From contig NZ_BQUV01000002.1 in assembly GCF_022835695.1 (NCBI RefSeq), positions 434,001 through 498,000 of the forward strand: a DNA stretch of 64,000 nucleotides. Reading direction: 5' to 3'. Shown piece after piece: positions 23,742 to 33,739 of the stretch. Origin of the DNA: Bradyrhizobium sp. Ce-3 (GTDB taxonomy: Bacteria > Pseudomonadota > Alphaproteobacteria > Rhizobiales > Xanthobacteraceae). The translations under genes and the position numbers were made by a program. Below the pieces are notes generated by a model, which was given only the letters and a program-made list of their open reading frames with translations, searched no databases and was not told the origin of the DNA. How positions within the stretch are numbered: position 1 is the first letter of the stretch; each line of letters opens with the position of its first letter.

Positions 23742-25100
23742 ATGCGCAAACATGTTGGCTTCTTCCTCGGGACGGTCGCGGGCGCGTGTCTCACCCTGCT
23801 CGTGGCCTCGCCGCAGGGCGCGCATCTGTTCGCCGTCGCCAACGCCGCCGCGCATTCCGACAACAGCAACACCTATTCGCAGCTCAACCTGTTCGGTGAG
23901 GTGTTCGAGAAGGTCAAGAGCGACTACGTCGAGAAGCCCGACGACTCCAAGCTCGTCGAAGGGGCGATCAACGGCATGATCTCCTCGCTCGATCCGCACT
24001 CCCGCTACATGAACGAGAAGGGCTGGGCGGAGATGCAGGAGACCACGCATGGCGAGTTCGGCGGGCTCGGCATCGAGGTCACGATGGAGGACGGCTTCGT
24101 CAAGGTGGTGGCGCCGATCGACGACACGCCGGCCTCGCGCGCCGGCATCATGTCGGGCGACGTCATCACCACGATCGACGATGACCAGATCCAGGGCATG
24201 ACGCTCGACCAGGCCGTCAACAAGATGAAGGGCGCGCCCAACAGCTCGATCCGGCTGAAGATCATCCGCAAGGACGCCGACAAGCCGATCGAGCTCTCGA
24301 TCACCCGCGAGGTCATCCGCGTCCGCCCCGTGAAGTACCACGTCGAGGGCGGCGACATCGGCTACATCAGGATCACCTCATTCAACGAGCAGACCACCGA
24401 GGGCCTGCGCAAGGCGATCGCGGAGATCCAGAAGCAGGTTCCGCAGGACAAGCTCGACGGCTACGTCGTCGACCTCCGCAACAATCCGGGCGGCCTGCTC
24501 GACCAGGCGGTGTCCGTGACCTCGACCCTGATGCAGCGGGGCGAGGTGGTCTCGACCCGCGGCCGCAACCCGGAAGAGACCCAGCGCTTCACCGCCCATG
24601 GCGGCGACATGACCAAGGGCAAGCCGCTCGTCGTCCTGATCAACGGCGGCTCCGCATCCGCCTCCGAGATCGTCGCCGGTGCGCTGCACGACCACAAGCG
24701 CGCGACCCTGATCGGCACCCGCTCGTTCGGCAAGGGGTCGGTGCAGACCATCATTCCGCTCGGCACCGGCAATGGTGCGCTGGCGCTGACCACGGCGCGC
24801 TATTTCACTCCGTCGGGCCACTCGATCCAGGCGCTCGGCATCAAGCCCGACATCGAAGTGCTGCAGGACGTGCCGGACGAGTTCAAGACCCGCTCAGAGA
24901 TCATCAGCGAGGCCAAGATGCGCGGCCATCTGGCGGCCGAGGGCGCCGAGCAGACCGGCTCGCAGTCCTACGTCCCGCCGGACGAGAAGAACGACAAGGC
25001 GCTGGCCGCGGCGTTCAACCAGCTGCGCGGCGTTACCGTCAACGCCGACGCCAAGAACGCCGACACCAAGGCAGCCCAGAAGCGCCCGGTGCCGAACTAG
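23742..25100 (+). CDS. ctpA: Carboxyl-terminal processing peptidase (S41), CtpA-like
   Basis: Periplasmic S41 protease of 452 residues that trims or degrades envelope proteins from the C-terminus. The signal or anchor is residues 1-37 (FFLGTVAGACLTLLVASPQG). A PDZ domain covers about 95-180 (GGLGIEVTMEDGFVKVVAPI, then ASRAGIMSGDVI). The peptidase core has VVDLRNNPGGLLDQAV, the catalytic Ser in NGGSASASEIVAGAL and Lys in GTRSFGKGSVQT. The C-terminal 60 residues are Ala/Asn/Lys-rich and probably disordered. ATG 23742 has GAAGGGA upstream. In many relatives ctpA lies in a different gene group (near divK/rppH-type genes), so its place here may be secondary. Confidence 0.93.
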   Translation: MRKHVGFFLGTVAGACLTLLVASPQGAHLFAVANAAAHSDNSNTYSQLNLFGEVFEKVKSDYVEKPDDSKLVEGAINGMISSLDPHSRYMNEKGWAEMQETTHGEFGGLGIEVTMEDGFVKVVAPIDDTPASRAGIMSGDVITTIDDDQIQGMTLDQAVNKMKGAPNSSIRLKIIRKDADKPIELSITREVIRVRPVKYHVEGGDIGYIRITSFNEQTTEGLRKAIAEIQKQVPQDKLDGYVVDLRNNPGGLLDQAVSVTSTLMQRGEVVSTRGRNPEETQRFTAHGGDMTKGKPLVVLINGGSASASEIVAGALHDHKRATLIGTRSFGKGSVQTIIPLGTGNGALALTTARYFTPSGHSIQALGIKPDIEVLQDVPDEFKTRSEIISEAKMRGHLAAEGAEQTGSQSYVPPDEKNDKALAAAFNQLRGVTVNADAKNADTKAAQKRPVPN

Positions 25101-25108
25101 AGCCACCT

Positions 25109-25189
25109 GTAGCCCGGACGAAGCGAAATCCGGGAACCGTCTGCGCATTAGCAGGGTCCCCGGATTGCGCTTCGCTCCATCCGGGCTAC
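25109..25189. repeat. Dispersed palindromic repeat (GTAGCCCGGA family)
   Basis: GTAGCCCGGACGAAGCGAAA at the left and TTCGCTCCATCCGGGCTAC at the right are inverted copies, with a second inner pair CCGGGAACC / GGTCCCCGG. This element is frequent between genes of Bradyrhizobium and relatives. It lies 9 bp after the ctpA stop and could end transcription of ctpA. Confidence 0.85.
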
Positions 25190-25360
25190 GGAACTGCCAA
25201 AATATCGAAAACAACCCCATGCACAGTAGCCGGTGGTGGCTTGCGCTCAACCAGGCCATTGACACGTCGGGCAATTTCAGGGCATTATTCTAATATTCCG
25301 AAATCGTGCAATTGCGCCCCTCGGGCTCCGGTCCCCGAGAAGCCTCACGCCCGAGAAGCC

Positions 25361-28093
25361 CTATGCCGCGCCGACGACCGGCTTGCGCCGGCGCGTGGCG
25401 GCCGTGCCCGCGGCGGGGCCGTGGCGGTGCCCGGCCAGCAGCTCGCGGATCTGGGCCGCGGGTTTGGGCGGGCTGAACAGATAGCCCTGCATTTCCGAAC
25501 AGCCGAGCTCGCGCAGCAATTGCTGCTGCTGCGCGGTCTCGACGCCTTCCGCCGTGGTGGTCATGCTGCGCTCGGCCGCGATGTTGACGACGGCCTCGAC
25601 GATGCCGGCCGAGCCTTGCGGATCGGCGATGTCGGTGACGAAGCAGCGGTCGATCTTGATCTTGTCGAACGGGAAGCGCTTCAGATAGCTCAGCGACGAG
25701 TAACCGGTGCCGAAATCGTCGAGCGCGATCCGGATGCCGATGGCGCGCAGCTGATGCAGCGCGGCCAGCGCCGTCTCGTCGTCGCGGATCAGCACCGCCT
25801 CGGTGATCTCGAGCTCCAGCCGGCTCGCTGACAGGCCCGACGCCGCGAGCGCCGCGATCACCTTGAGCGCCAGCGTGCCGCTGCGGAACTGGATCGGCGA
25901 GACGTTGACCGCGAGCCTGACATGGTCGGGCCAGTTCACGGCCTCCTTGCACGCCGTCATCAGCACCCATTCGCCGAGCTGGTTGATCAGGCCGGTCTCC
26001 TCGGCGATCGGCACGAACTCGGCCGGCGAGATCATGCCGCGCACCGGATGGCGCCAGCGCACCAGCGCCTCGCAGCCGGTGATCGCGTTGCTGCGCAGGT
26101 CGACGCACGGCTGGTAATGAACTTCGAGTCCGCTGCCGGCCGAGATCGTCTGCCGCAGCTCCATCTCGAGCTCGCGGCGGGCGCGGGCGTCGGCATCCAT
26201 CGCCGGCTCGAAGAAGCGCGAGACGCGCCGGCCGGCCGACTTCGCCGCATACATCGCAAGGTCGGCGTTCTTCATGATCTGGTCGAGATCGGTGCCGTCC
26301 TTCGGCGCCAGCGCAACGCCGATGCTGGCATCGGTCGTGACCTGGTGGCCGAGGCATTGATAGGGTGTGCGGATCACCTCGTAGATGCGCGCCACGAGGT
26401 CGGTGACCTCGATCTCGCTCTTCACGCCGGTCTGCACGATCGCGAATTCGTCGCCGCCGAGCCGGGCGACGAAATCGCCGTCGCCGATCACGCCGCTCAG
26501 CGTCCGCGCGACCGACTTGAGCAGTTCGTCGCCGACCATGTGGCCGAGCGAGTCGTTGATGCCCTTGAATTCGTCGATGTCGATATAGAGCACCGCGAGC
26601 TGGCTGTCCGGTGCGACATGCGCCAGCTCGCGCTTGATCTCCTCGTGGAACAGCGCGCGGTTCGGCAGGTCGGTGAGCGCATCGTAGTGGGCGAGATGCG
26701 TGATGCGCTCCTCGGCGCGGCGGCGCTCGGTGACGTCCTCGTGGGTGGCGAGCCAGCCGCCATCGGCCAAGGGCTCATTGACGACCTGGATCGAGCGCCC
26801 GTCGGGCGTCGTGATCACCATGGTGTTGCGGGTGCCGACGTCGCGCAGCACGAGGTTGACGTAGCGTTCGACGTCGCCCTGGAACGAGCCGGTCAGGTGG
26901 CGATGCACGATGACGTCGCGGAAGCTGCAGCCGGGCCGGATGACGTCGGCGGACAATCCGTACATCTCGATATAGCGCTTGTTGCAGATCACCAGGCGCT
27001 GCCCGGCATCGAACAGCAACAGCCCCTGCGTCATGTTGTTGACGGCGGTATCGAGCCTGAGCTTCTCCAGCGTCAGGCGCTGCTGCTGGGCGCGATGGTG
27101 CTGCACCAGCTTGCGCACCACGAGCGTCAGCAGGATCGCGATCGCCAGCACGGACAGGGCGGTCACCACGATCAGGATGGCGATCTGCTCGCGCCAGCTG
27201 GCGAGCGCCGCTTCCCTGGTGGTCGTCGCGACGACCACGATCGGGTATTTGGTCAGCGCCCGCGACGACAGCAGGCGGTCCTTGCCGTCGACCGGGCTGG
27301 CGAGCCGCGTGGTGCTCTGCGGCAGCTCGAAGACCTGCTGCTGGTTGGCCGGGCCGCTGCGAAAGTTCTTCCCGATCAGCTCCTCGACATGGGGATAGCG
27401 CGCCAGCAGCGTGCCGTCGCGATGGTGCATCGAGATCGCAGCACCTTCGCCGAGCGCAACGGTGGAGAAGAACCTCTCGAAGGTCGCCGGCTCGATGCCG
27501 CGGCCGACCACGCCGAGGAATTCGCCGTGCGGACCGGTGACCTTGCGGACGATGACGGTGGTCCAGCCGCCGTTGACGCGGCTGACCACCGGCGCGACCA
27601 GCATGTCGGGCGAGTAGGGGCTCGATTTGAAGATCTGGAAGTAGGTGCGGTCGGCGATGTTGACCTGCGGCAGCGGCCAGGCGCCCGAGCTGTTGATCAG
27701 CACGCCCTCCGCGTCGAACACGTTGAGGCTGCCGACATTGGACAGCGCGTCCATCTTGGACTTGAGCATCGCATGGATGTCGGCGGCCGACATCCGGCGC
27801 TTGTAGTTCTCCTGCGTCGCGATCCCGTTGTCGCGCATGAACGCGATCAGGTCGCGCTGGACGACCTCGAGATCGTCGAGCTGCTGGTCGAAATGCCGCG
27901 CCAGCAGCAATACGGTGTTCTCGAGCTCGCGCTCGCTGTTGTGCAGGGCGCGCTCGCGGAAATTCTCGGCCATCAGGGTCGCGCCGATCGCGATCGCTGC
28001 CATCAGCACGGCGCCGCCAAGGATCAGCCAGCGGATCGGACCGCTGCCGATCACCGAGGCGATATTGAATGAGGCGCTGCCGTTTGGATTCAT
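25361..28093 (-). CDS. Membrane-bound GGDEF/EAL protein with Cache and PAS domains
   Basis: Cyclic-di-GMP signalling protein of 910 residues. Order: TM1 about 17-40; extracytoplasmic dCache-like sensor 45-295 (LLARHFDQQLDDLEVVQRDL, then NIADRTYFQIF); TM2 about 300-325; PAS about 345-450; GGDEF about 460-625 with intact GGDEF near residue 543; EAL about 645-890 with EALVRW near 672, plus DDFGTGYSSL and KIDRCFV. Both catalytic motifs look intact. The RxxD inhibitory site before GGDEF is not seen (GDGD). TTG 28102 is a possible alternative start with GGGGA close upstream. Immediately upstream of moaC is the gap where the accessory block ends. Confidence 0.93.
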   Translation of the reverse strand: MNPNGSASFNIASVIGSGPIRWLILGGAVLMAAIAIGATLMAENFRERALHNSERELENTVLLLARHFDQQLDDLEVVQRDLIAFMRDNGIATQENYKRRMSAADIHAMLKSKMDALSNVGSLNVFDAEGVLINSSGAWPLPQVNIADRTYFQIFKSSPYSPDMLVAPVVSRVNGGWTTVIVRKVTGPHGEFLGVVGRGIEPATFERFFSTVALGEGAAISMHHRDGTLLARYPHVEELIGKNFRSGPANQQQVFELPQSTTRLASPVDGKDRLLSSRALTKYPIVVVATTTREAALASWREQIAILIVVTALSVLAIAILLTLVVRKLVQHHRAQQQRLTLEKLRLDTAVNNMTQGLLLFDAGQRLVICNKRYIEMYGLSADVIRPGCSFRDVIVHRHLTGSFQGDVERYVNLVLRDVGTRNTMVITTPDGRSIQVVNEPLADGGWLATHEDVTERRRAEERITHLAHYDALTDLPNRALFHEEIKRELAHVAPDSQLAVLYIDIDEFKGINDSLGHMVGDELLKSVARTLSGVIGDGDFVARLGGDEFAIVQTGVKSEIEVTDLVARIYEVIRTPYQCLGHQVTTDASIGVALAPKDGTDLDQIMKNADLAMYAAKSAGRRVSRFFEPAMDADARARRELEMELRQTISAGSGLEVHYQPCVDLRSNAITGCEALVRWRHPVRGMISPAEFVPIAEETGLINQLGEWVLMTACKEAVNWPDHVRLAVNVSPIQFRSGTLALKVIAALAASGLSASRLELEITEAVLIRDDETALAALHQLRAIGIRIALDDFGTGYSSLSYLKRFPFDKIKIDRCFVTDIADPQGSAGIVEAVVNIAAERSMTTTAEGVETAQQQQLLRELGCSEMQGYLFSPPKPAAQIRELLAGHRHGPAAGTAATRRRKPVVGAA

Positions 28094-28250
28094 CTGGCGC
28101 AATCGGATCCCCGCGTTTCACCCGGAAGTAGCTTTCATGCACCTCCGGCCCGCGAAAGTCGTATCCAAACGAAATGGAGCAGCGGTTAGCGAGATTGGTT
28201 AACGAAACGTTGCGCACTTGCGCGAAAAGGCATCCTGCGCATTGGTCGGA

Positions 28251-28757
28251 TCACGCGCCGGCGCGATAGTGCCCGGACTTGCCCCCGATCTTCTCGACAA
28301 GATGGATGCCTTCGATCCGGATGCCGCGGTCGACCGCCTTGACCATGTCGTAGATCGTCAGGCAGGCGACCGAGACTGCGGTCAGCGCCTCCATCTCGAC
28401 GCCGGTCGGGCCGGTCACCTTGACGCTGGCGCGCACGATGCAGCCGGGCAGCTTGCGGTCGGTTGCGATGTCGATCGTGACCTTGGTCAGCGCCAGCGGA
28501 TGGCAGAGCGGGATCAAGTCCGAGGTCCGCTTCGCGGCCATGATGCCGGCGATCCGCGCCGTCGCCAGCACGTCGCCCTTCTTGGCCTGGCCGGTTTCGA
28601 TCAGCGCCAGAGTCGCATCGCTCATCAGCACGCGGCCTTCGGCGACCGCGGTGCGCTCGGTCGCGGGCTTGGCCGAGACGTCGACCATGCGCGCGTCGCC
28701 CTTGGCGTCGATATGGGTGAGGGTGGTGCCGGCGCCGGCCTTGCTCTTCCGCGCCAT
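28251..28757 (-). CDS. moaC: Cyclic pyranopterin monophosphate synthase MoaC
   Basis: Protein of 168 residues converting the MoaA product to cyclic pyranopterin monophosphate in molybdenum cofactor synthesis. Conserved blocks: [57 protein letters not shown] and [16 protein letters not shown], which carry the active-site Lys and Asp residues of the family. It starts 4 bp after trpC, so trpD-trpC-moaC is one operon. In related genomes moeA normally follows directly; here the next gene downstream is the GGDEF/EAL protein. Confidence 0.96.
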   Translation of the reverse strand: MARKSKAGAGTTLTHIDAKGDARMVDVSAKPATERTAVAEGRVLMSDATLALIETGQAKKGDVLATARIAGIMAAKRTSDLIPLCHPLALTKVTIDIATDRKLPGCIVRASVKVTGPTGVEMEALTAVSVACLTIYDMVKAVDRGIRIEGIHLVEKIGGKSGHYRAGA

Positions 28758-28761
28758 CGCG

Positions 28762-29583
28762 TCAGCGCGTGCCGGTGGCGCGCGGTGCGGCCGATCGTGT
28801 CAGCAACGCGCGGGTGGCCGCGGTCACGTCCTGCTGGCGCATCAGGCTCTCGCCGACCAGGAAGGTCGACATCCCGACGCGCTCGAGCCGGGCGAGATCC
28901 GCAGGCGTGAAGATGCCGCTTTCGCCGACCATCAGACGATCACGCGGGATCAGCGGCGCAAGCATCTCGCTGGTCGCGAGCGTGGTCTCGAAGGTGCGCA
29001 GATTGCGGTTGTTGACGCCGATCATCGGCGATCGCAGCTTCAAGGCTCGATCGAGTTCGGCGCGGTCGTGGATCTCGATCAGCACGTCCATGCCATAACC
29101 GAGGGCTGCGTTCTCGATCTCGCTTGCCGCCGCATCGTCGAGCGCGGCCATGATGATCAGGATGCAGTCGGCGCCATGGGCGCGCGCCTCCGCCACCTGA
29201 TAGGTGTCGAACATGAAATCCTTGCGCAGCACCGGCAGGTTGGTCGCGGCGCGGGCCGCGACCATGAAGTCGAGATGGCCCTGGAACGAGGGCGCGTCGG
29301 TCAGCACCGACAGGCACGCCGCGCCGCCGGCCTCATAGGCCTTTGCGAGGGCGGGCGGATCGAAGTCGGCACGGATCAGCCCCTTCGAGGGCGAGGCCTT
29401 CTTCACTTCCGCGATCAGCGCGTAGTCGCCGCGCGCGTGCTTGTCCTTGAGCGCGCGGACGAAGCCGCGCGGAGCTGCGGCCGATTTCGCCTGAGCCTCG
29501 ACCTCGGCGAGCGGCCGCGCACGCTTTGCGGCGGCGATCTCCTCGCGCTTGTAGGCCTCGATCTTGGTCAGGATGTCGGACAT
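28762..29583 (-). CDS. trpC: Indole-3-glycerol phosphate synthase
   Basis: TIM-barrel enzyme of 273 residues for the fourth tryptophan-specific step, ring closure of CdRP to indole-glycerol phosphate. Family motifs are [20 protein letters not shown] near residues 60-80, [32 protein letters not shown] and [16 protein letters not shown]. It is monofunctional (no TrpF fusion). The gap from trpD is 10 bp and to moaC 4 bp. The last 15 residues, rich in Arg/Ala/Thr, are beyond the barrel. Confidence 0.97.
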   Translation of the reverse strand: MSDILTKIEAYKREEIAAAKRARPLAEVEAQAKSAAAPRGFVRALKDKHARGDYALIAEVKKASPSKGLIRADFDPPALAKAYEAGGAACLSVLTDAPSFQGHLDFMVAARAATNLPVLRKDFMFDTYQVAEARAHGADCILIIMAALDDAAASEIENAALGYGMDVLIEIHDRAELDRALKLRSPMIGVNNRNLRTFETTLATSEMLAPLIPRDRLMVGESGIFTPADLARLERVGMSTFLVGESLMRQQDVTAATRALLTRSAAPRATGTR

Positions 29584-29593
29584 CGCTAGATTC

Positions 29594-30607
29594 TCAACCG
29601 TTTGAAACCGCGACCAGATGCTTCAGCCGCGCAGCGGCAGCACCGCTGTCGAGCGACTGCGCTCCGATCGCCACGCCCTCTTTGAGGTCCTTGGCCCGGC
29701 CGGCCACGATCAGCGCCGCGGCGGCGTTGATCAGCGCGACGTCGCGATAGGCGCTCGGCTTGCCCTGCAGCACGTTCGACAGCGCGACCGCATTGGCATC
29801 GGCATCGCCACCCTTCAGCGCCTCGCCGCCGACGCGGCCGAGGCCGGCGTCCTCCGGTGTCACCTCCGATGTCGTGATCTCGCCATTCTCGAGCCGGGCA
29901 ACGAAGGTCGGGCCGGTAAGGGTGATCTCGTCAAGGCCGTCGGAGCCGTGCACGACCCAGACCTTGTCCGAGCCGAGGTTCTTCAGCACCTGCGCCAGCG
30001 GCTGCACCCATTGCCGCGAGAACACCCCGACCATCTGCCGCTTGACGCCGGCCGGGTTCGACAGCGGCCCGAGCAGGTTGAAGATGGTGCGGGTGGCGAG
30101 CTCGACCCGGGTCGGGCCGACATTCTTCATCGCCGGATGATGCGCGGGCGCGAACATGAAGCCGATGCCGGCTTCCTTGACGCAGCGCCCGACCTGTTCG
30201 GGCGTCAGGTCGATCTTGACCCCGAGCGAAGCCAGCACGTCGGCCGAGCCCGAACGCGACGACAGCGCGCGGTTGCCATGCTTGGCCACGGGCACGCCGG
30301 CGCCTGCCACGATGAAGGCCGCGCAGGTCGAGACGTTGACCGAGCCGGAGCCGTCGCCGCCGGTGCCGACGATGTCGACGGCCTCCGCCGGCGCCCTGAC
30401 CGGCAGCATCTTGCCGCGCATCGTGCTGACCGCGCCGGTGATCTCCTCGACGGTCTCGCCGCGCACCCGCAGCGCCATCAACAGGCCGCCCATCTGCGAG
30501 GGCGTGGCGTCGCCCGACATCATGCTGTCGAAGGCGGACGCCGCTTCCTCGCGCGTCAGCGTGGCGCCGGTGGCGACTTTTCCGATGATCGATTTCAGAT
30601 CGTCCAT
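29594..30607 (-). CDS. trpD: Anthranilate phosphoribosyltransferase
   Basis: Enzyme of 337 residues joining anthranilate to PRPP. The PRPP-binding loop is [17 protein letters not shown], followed by [20 protein letters not shown] and [18 protein letters not shown], all conserved. The length is normal and there is no fusion to TrpG. It is the first gene of the trpD-trpC-moaC set and lies 70 bp downstream of the PpiD-like gene on the same strand, so it may share that transcript. Confidence 0.97.
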   Translation of the reverse strand: MDDLKSIIGKVATGATLTREEAASAFDSMMSGDATPSQMGGLLMALRVRGETVEEITGAVSTMRGKMLPVRAPAEAVDIVGTGGDGSGSVNVSTCAAFIVAGAGVPVAKHGNRALSSRSGSADVLASLGVKIDLTPEQVGRCVKEAGIGFMFAPAHHPAMKNVGPTRVELATRTIFNLLGPLSNPAGVKRQMVGVFSRQWVQPLAQVLKNLGSDKVWVVHGSDGLDEITLTGPTFVARLENGEITTSEVTPEDAGLGRVGGEALKGGDADANAVALSNVLQGKPSAYRDVALINAAAALIVAGRAKDLKEGVAIGAQSLDSGAAAARLKHLVAVSNG

Positions 30608-30677
30608 TCGCTGGCTCAGGGTCAGTTGTTGGAGCTTGATCGCCGCACAGCGCGTCGTCGCGCTGTCCCGATCATGC

Positions 30678-32579
30678 TCAATTATTCGCGCCTGTCACCT
30701 GTGCGAAGGCTGCCTGGTTGATGGTCACGCCGATGTCGGACTCGATCTTGCTGACATATTGCGCGACCTGCTCGTCGCTCAGCGAGCGCCGCAGCGCCTC
30801 GGTGAGCTGCTTGACCTCGTTGGAGGCGAAGTCGACCGGAGGCACTGTCACGTCGGTGACGCGGAACACCACCCACTGGCTGCCGCCGGCAGCGGAGGTC
30901 TGACCGTCGCCGTCCTTGGCGGTGCGGAACGCGGCCGCGATCACGCCGGCCGGCACGTTGGGCAGCGTGGCCTCGCGGCGGAAGTTCGCCGCGGTCTCGA
31001 CCTTGACGCCCGCGGCCGCCGCCTCGTCGGCGAGCTTGGCGCCGCTGTCGAGCTTCTGGACGATCTCGGTTGCCTTGGCGCGCAGCTTGGCCGCGACCTG
31101 GTCCTCGCGCCATTTGGCCTCGACCTGGTCGCGGACCTCGTCAAGGGTGCGCTCGCGCGACGGCGTGATGCCTGTTACGTCGTACCAGACATAGCCGTTG
31201 TTGAACTGGATCGGGTCGTTGTCGACGCCGACGTCGCTGTTGAAGGCCTGCGACACCACGTCGAGCCCGCGCGGGATGTTTGACGCGACCTGGCCGTTCG
31301 GCAGCCGCCCGGAGCGATCGATCGCGTCGATCGTGACGGCGGTCAGTTTCAGCTTCTGCGCCGCGTCGATCACGCTGGAGCCGCCGCCGCGCTCGTCTTC
31401 CATCTTGTCGCGCAGCTCGGCGACCTTGGTGCGGGCGCGCTCGGAGGCGATCTCTTTCTTCACCTGCGGTGCAAGGCTCTCGTAGCTCGGTGTCACGCCC
31501 GGCTCGATCTTGCCGACCTTGACCAGCGCGACGCCGAAGCGGCCCTGGACCGGCTGGCTGACTTCGCCTGCGGGGAGCGCAAAGGCGGCGTCGCCGACGG
31601 CCGGATCGAGGATCGCGGATTTTGCAACCATGCCGAGATTGACGTCGGCCAGATTGAGGTTGCGCTCCTTGGCGATGTCGTCGAACGAGGTACCCGACGT
31701 GATGCGGGCGCGGGCGGCCTGGGCCTCGCCGGCATCCGGAAACACGATCTGCGAGACTTCGCGCTTCTCCGGCGTGCTGAGCCGGTCCTTGCGCTCCTCG
31801 AATATCTTCTTGGCTTCTTCGTCCGACACCGTTTCCCACTTGCCGATTTCCTCGGGCGTGATCGCGACGAAGGAGATCTTGCGGTATTCGGGCGCGCGGA
31901 ACTGGACCTTGTGGTCCTCGAAATAGGCGGCGAGCGCCTCGGGCGAGGGCGGATCGATGGTGCCGGCCTGCGCGGCGCCGAGCGTGACGTAGTCGATCGA
32001 GCGCTGCTCGTTCTGGAAACGGGTCAGCGCCTCGACCATCGATTTGGGCGGCTCGATCCCGGACGACACGGTGCCGGCGATCTGGCGCCTGAGGCCGACG
32101 CGGCGTTGCTCGGCGATATAGCGGCCTTCGGTATAGCCATAGTTGCGGATCACGGCCTGGAAGCGCTGCGGATCGAACTGGTTGTTGAGGCCCTTGAAAT
32201 TCGGATCGTTGTAGATCGAGCGCAGCACCTCGGCGTCGGACTGGTTGAGGCCCATACGGCGCGCTTCCTCGTCGAGCGCGGCTTCCGCGAGCGTCTGCTG
32301 CAGCACCTGGCGGTCAATCCCGAAGGCGCGTGCCTGGTCAGGCGTCAGCGGCCGGCCGAACTGGCGGCCGAGCTGCTGCAGGCGGTCGGTATAGATCTGG
32401 CGGAACTGCTCGGCCGAAATCTCGGTTCCGCCGACCTTGGCGAAGGTCGACTGGCCGAATCCCTTGAAGATGTCGGCAATGCCCCAAATTCCGAAACTGA
32501 CGATCAAAACGCCCATCACAACGGCCATAATCGTCTTGCCGAGCCAGTTTGATGAGGCTTTCCGCATTCCTCGAAGCAT
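30678..32579 (-). CDS. ppiD: PpiD/SurA-like membrane-anchored peptidyl-prolyl isomerase
   Basis: Periplasmic folding factor of 633 residues. One N-terminal membrane anchor lies near residues 15-34 ([20 protein letters not shown]), then a SurA_N_3-type helical chaperone region (about 40-240), a parvulin domain near 265-375 ([20 protein letters not shown] to [12 protein letters not shown]) and a further C-terminal chaperone part. The family helps outer-membrane and exported proteins fold at the inner-membrane translocon. ATG 32579 was chosen ([12 protein letters not shown]); ATG 32567 is also possible. Divergent from tpiA. Alphaproteobacterial members frequently precede trpD. Confidence 0.93.
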   Translation of the reverse strand: MLRGMRKASSNWLGKTIMAVVMGVLIVSFGIWGIADIFKGFGQSTFAKVGGTEISAEQFRQIYTDRLQQLGRQFGRPLTPDQARAFGIDRQVLQQTLAEAALDEEARRMGLNQSDAEVLRSIYNDPNFKGLNNQFDPQRFQAVIRNYGYTEGRYIAEQRRVGLRRQIAGTVSSGIEPPKSMVEALTRFQNEQRSIDYVTLGAAQAGTIDPPSPEALAAYFEDHKVQFRAPEYRKISFVAITPEEIGKWETVSDEEAKKIFEERKDRLSTPEKREVSQIVFPDAGEAQAARARITSGTSFDDIAKERNLNLADVNLGMVAKSAILDPAVGDAAFALPAGEVSQPVQGRFGVALVKVGKIEPGVTPSYESLAPQVKKEIASERARTKVAELRDKMEDERGGGSSVIDAAQKLKLTAVTIDAIDRSGRLPNGQVASNIPRGLDVVSQAFNSDVGVDNDPIQFNNGYVWYDVTGITPSRERTLDEVRDQVEAKWREDQVAAKLRAKATEIVQKLDSGAKLADEAAAAGVKVETAANFRREATLPNVPAGVIAAAFRTAKDGDGQTSAAGGSQWVVFRVTDVTVPPVDFASNEVKQLTEALRRSLSDEQVAQYVSKIESDIGVTINQAAFAQVTGANN

Positions 32580-32819
32580 GGGTCCAACTTGTTTTGCAGG
32601 TGGGGAACCGGGTCGTGCCCAAGTGGGAGCTAAAAGTCGAGACTTTTGTCCGCAGCAGGGCGTCACCGAGTTGAAAACCCATCATAAAGTGACCGAAGCC
32701 CCCCCGCAACCTTGGCCGCGCGGGCGGAAGCGTCGCACGGTGCGCGCGAAGCCGTGCTCTGGAAGTCGCCGCCCGGCTCTGGTAGCGCATGACGACGCTT
32801 GAACGATGGGACATCCGAC

Positions 32820-33572
32820 ATGACCGACGCCATCCGGCCGCTGATCGCCGGCAACTGGAAAATGAACGGCCTGAAATCCTCCTTTGCCGAATTCGACGCG
32901 ATGCTGGCCGGCGCCGGCGATGTCGCCGCCAAGGCCGATCTCCTGGTTTGTCCGCCCGCGACATTGGTCGGGGCGTTCGCCGACAAGGCGCGCGGCTCGA
33001 AGGTCGCCGTCGGCGCTCAGGATTGCCATCCGAAGGCCTCGGGCGCCCACACCGGCGATCTCTCGGCGGAGATGTTCAAGGACCTGGGCGCGGTCGCCAT
33101 CATCGTCGGTCACTCCGAACGGCGCGCCGACCATGGCGAGACCGACGCATTGATTCGGCAAAAGGCAGAGGCGGTCTGGCGCGCCGGGCTGACCGCGATC
33201 GTCTGCATCGGCGAGACGCGCGAGCAGCGCGACGCCGGCAAGACGCTCGACGTCTGCGGCACCCAGCTTGCGGGCTCGCTGCCCGACGGCTCGACCGCGG
33301 CCAATCTGGTGGTGGCCTATGAGCCGGTCTGGGCGATCGGCACCGGCCTGACCCCGACCGCGGGGGATGTCGAGGAAGTTCATCGGTTTATCCGGGGTCA
33401 GCTCACCGATCGCTTCAAGGGCGAGGGAAACCGGATCAGGATTCTCTACGGTGGCTCGGTGAAGCCGTCGAACGCGGCCGAACTGATGGCGGTCGCCAAC
33501 GTCAACGGCGCACTGGTCGGCGGCGCCAGCCTGAAGGCGGCGGATTTTCTCGCGATCGCGGCGGGCTGTTAG
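32820..33572 (+). CDS. tpiA: Triose-phosphate isomerase
   Basis: Glycolytic TIM-barrel enzyme of 250 residues interconverting dihydroxyacetone phosphate and glyceraldehyde 3-phosphate. Catalytic residues: Lys14 in GNWKMNG, His in IIVGHSERR and Glu in [11 protein letters not shown]; the phosphate site GGSVKPSNA and VGGASL are present. ATG 32820 follows GGGACATCCG. Divergent from the ppiD-like gene, which suggests a promoter region at 32580-32819. Followed by a dispersed repeat. Confidence 0.98.
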   Translation: MTDAIRPLIAGNWKMNGLKSSFAEFDAMLAGAGDVAAKADLLVCPPATLVGAFADKARGSKVAVGAQDCHPKASGAHTGDLSAEMFKDLGAVAIIVGHSERRADHGETDALIRQKAEAVWRAGLTAIVCIGETREQRDAGKTLDVCGTQLAGSLPDGSTAANLVVAYEPVWAIGTGLTPTAGDVEEVHRFIRGQLTDRFKGEGNRIRILYGGSVKPSNAAELMAVANVNGALVGGASLKAADFLAIAAGC

Positions 33573-33594
33573 GCCGGTACGCGATCTCTCTCTC

Positions 33595-33728
33595 CGTCAC
33601 CCCCGCGCAAAGGCTTTGCCTTTGTCGCTGGAGGAGCGCGCATCGCGCGCGTCTCGAAGGGGCGATGGCCCGGCCAGTGGCCGATTCATCCTTCGAGGCT
33701 CGCGGCGCTCGCACCTCAGGATGACGGG
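33595..33728. repeat. Dispersed palindromic repeat (CCTCAGGATGACGG family), copy 1
   Basis: Runs from CGTCACCCCCGCGCAAAGGC through GTCTCGAAGG, CATCCTTCGAGGCTCGCGGC and GCACCTCAGGATGACGG. The reverse complement of 54773-54881 matches it along most of its length, so the two are copies in opposite orientation. The ends are imperfect inverted repeats of each other. Confidence 0.85.
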
Positions 33729-33739
33729 TTGCTGCTGCT

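Noticed and set aside
25109-25189. Palindromic elements first considered as insertion-sequence ends or CRISPR-like repeats
   Set aside because: They occur singly with no spacer array and no transposase; they fit dispersed intergenic repeats.
25922-28072. Open frame of 716 codons on the plus strand opposite the GGDEF/EAL gene
   Set aside because: Composition is the mirror of the sense gene (His/Arg/Asp/Leu-rich) and shows no domain; antisense shadow.
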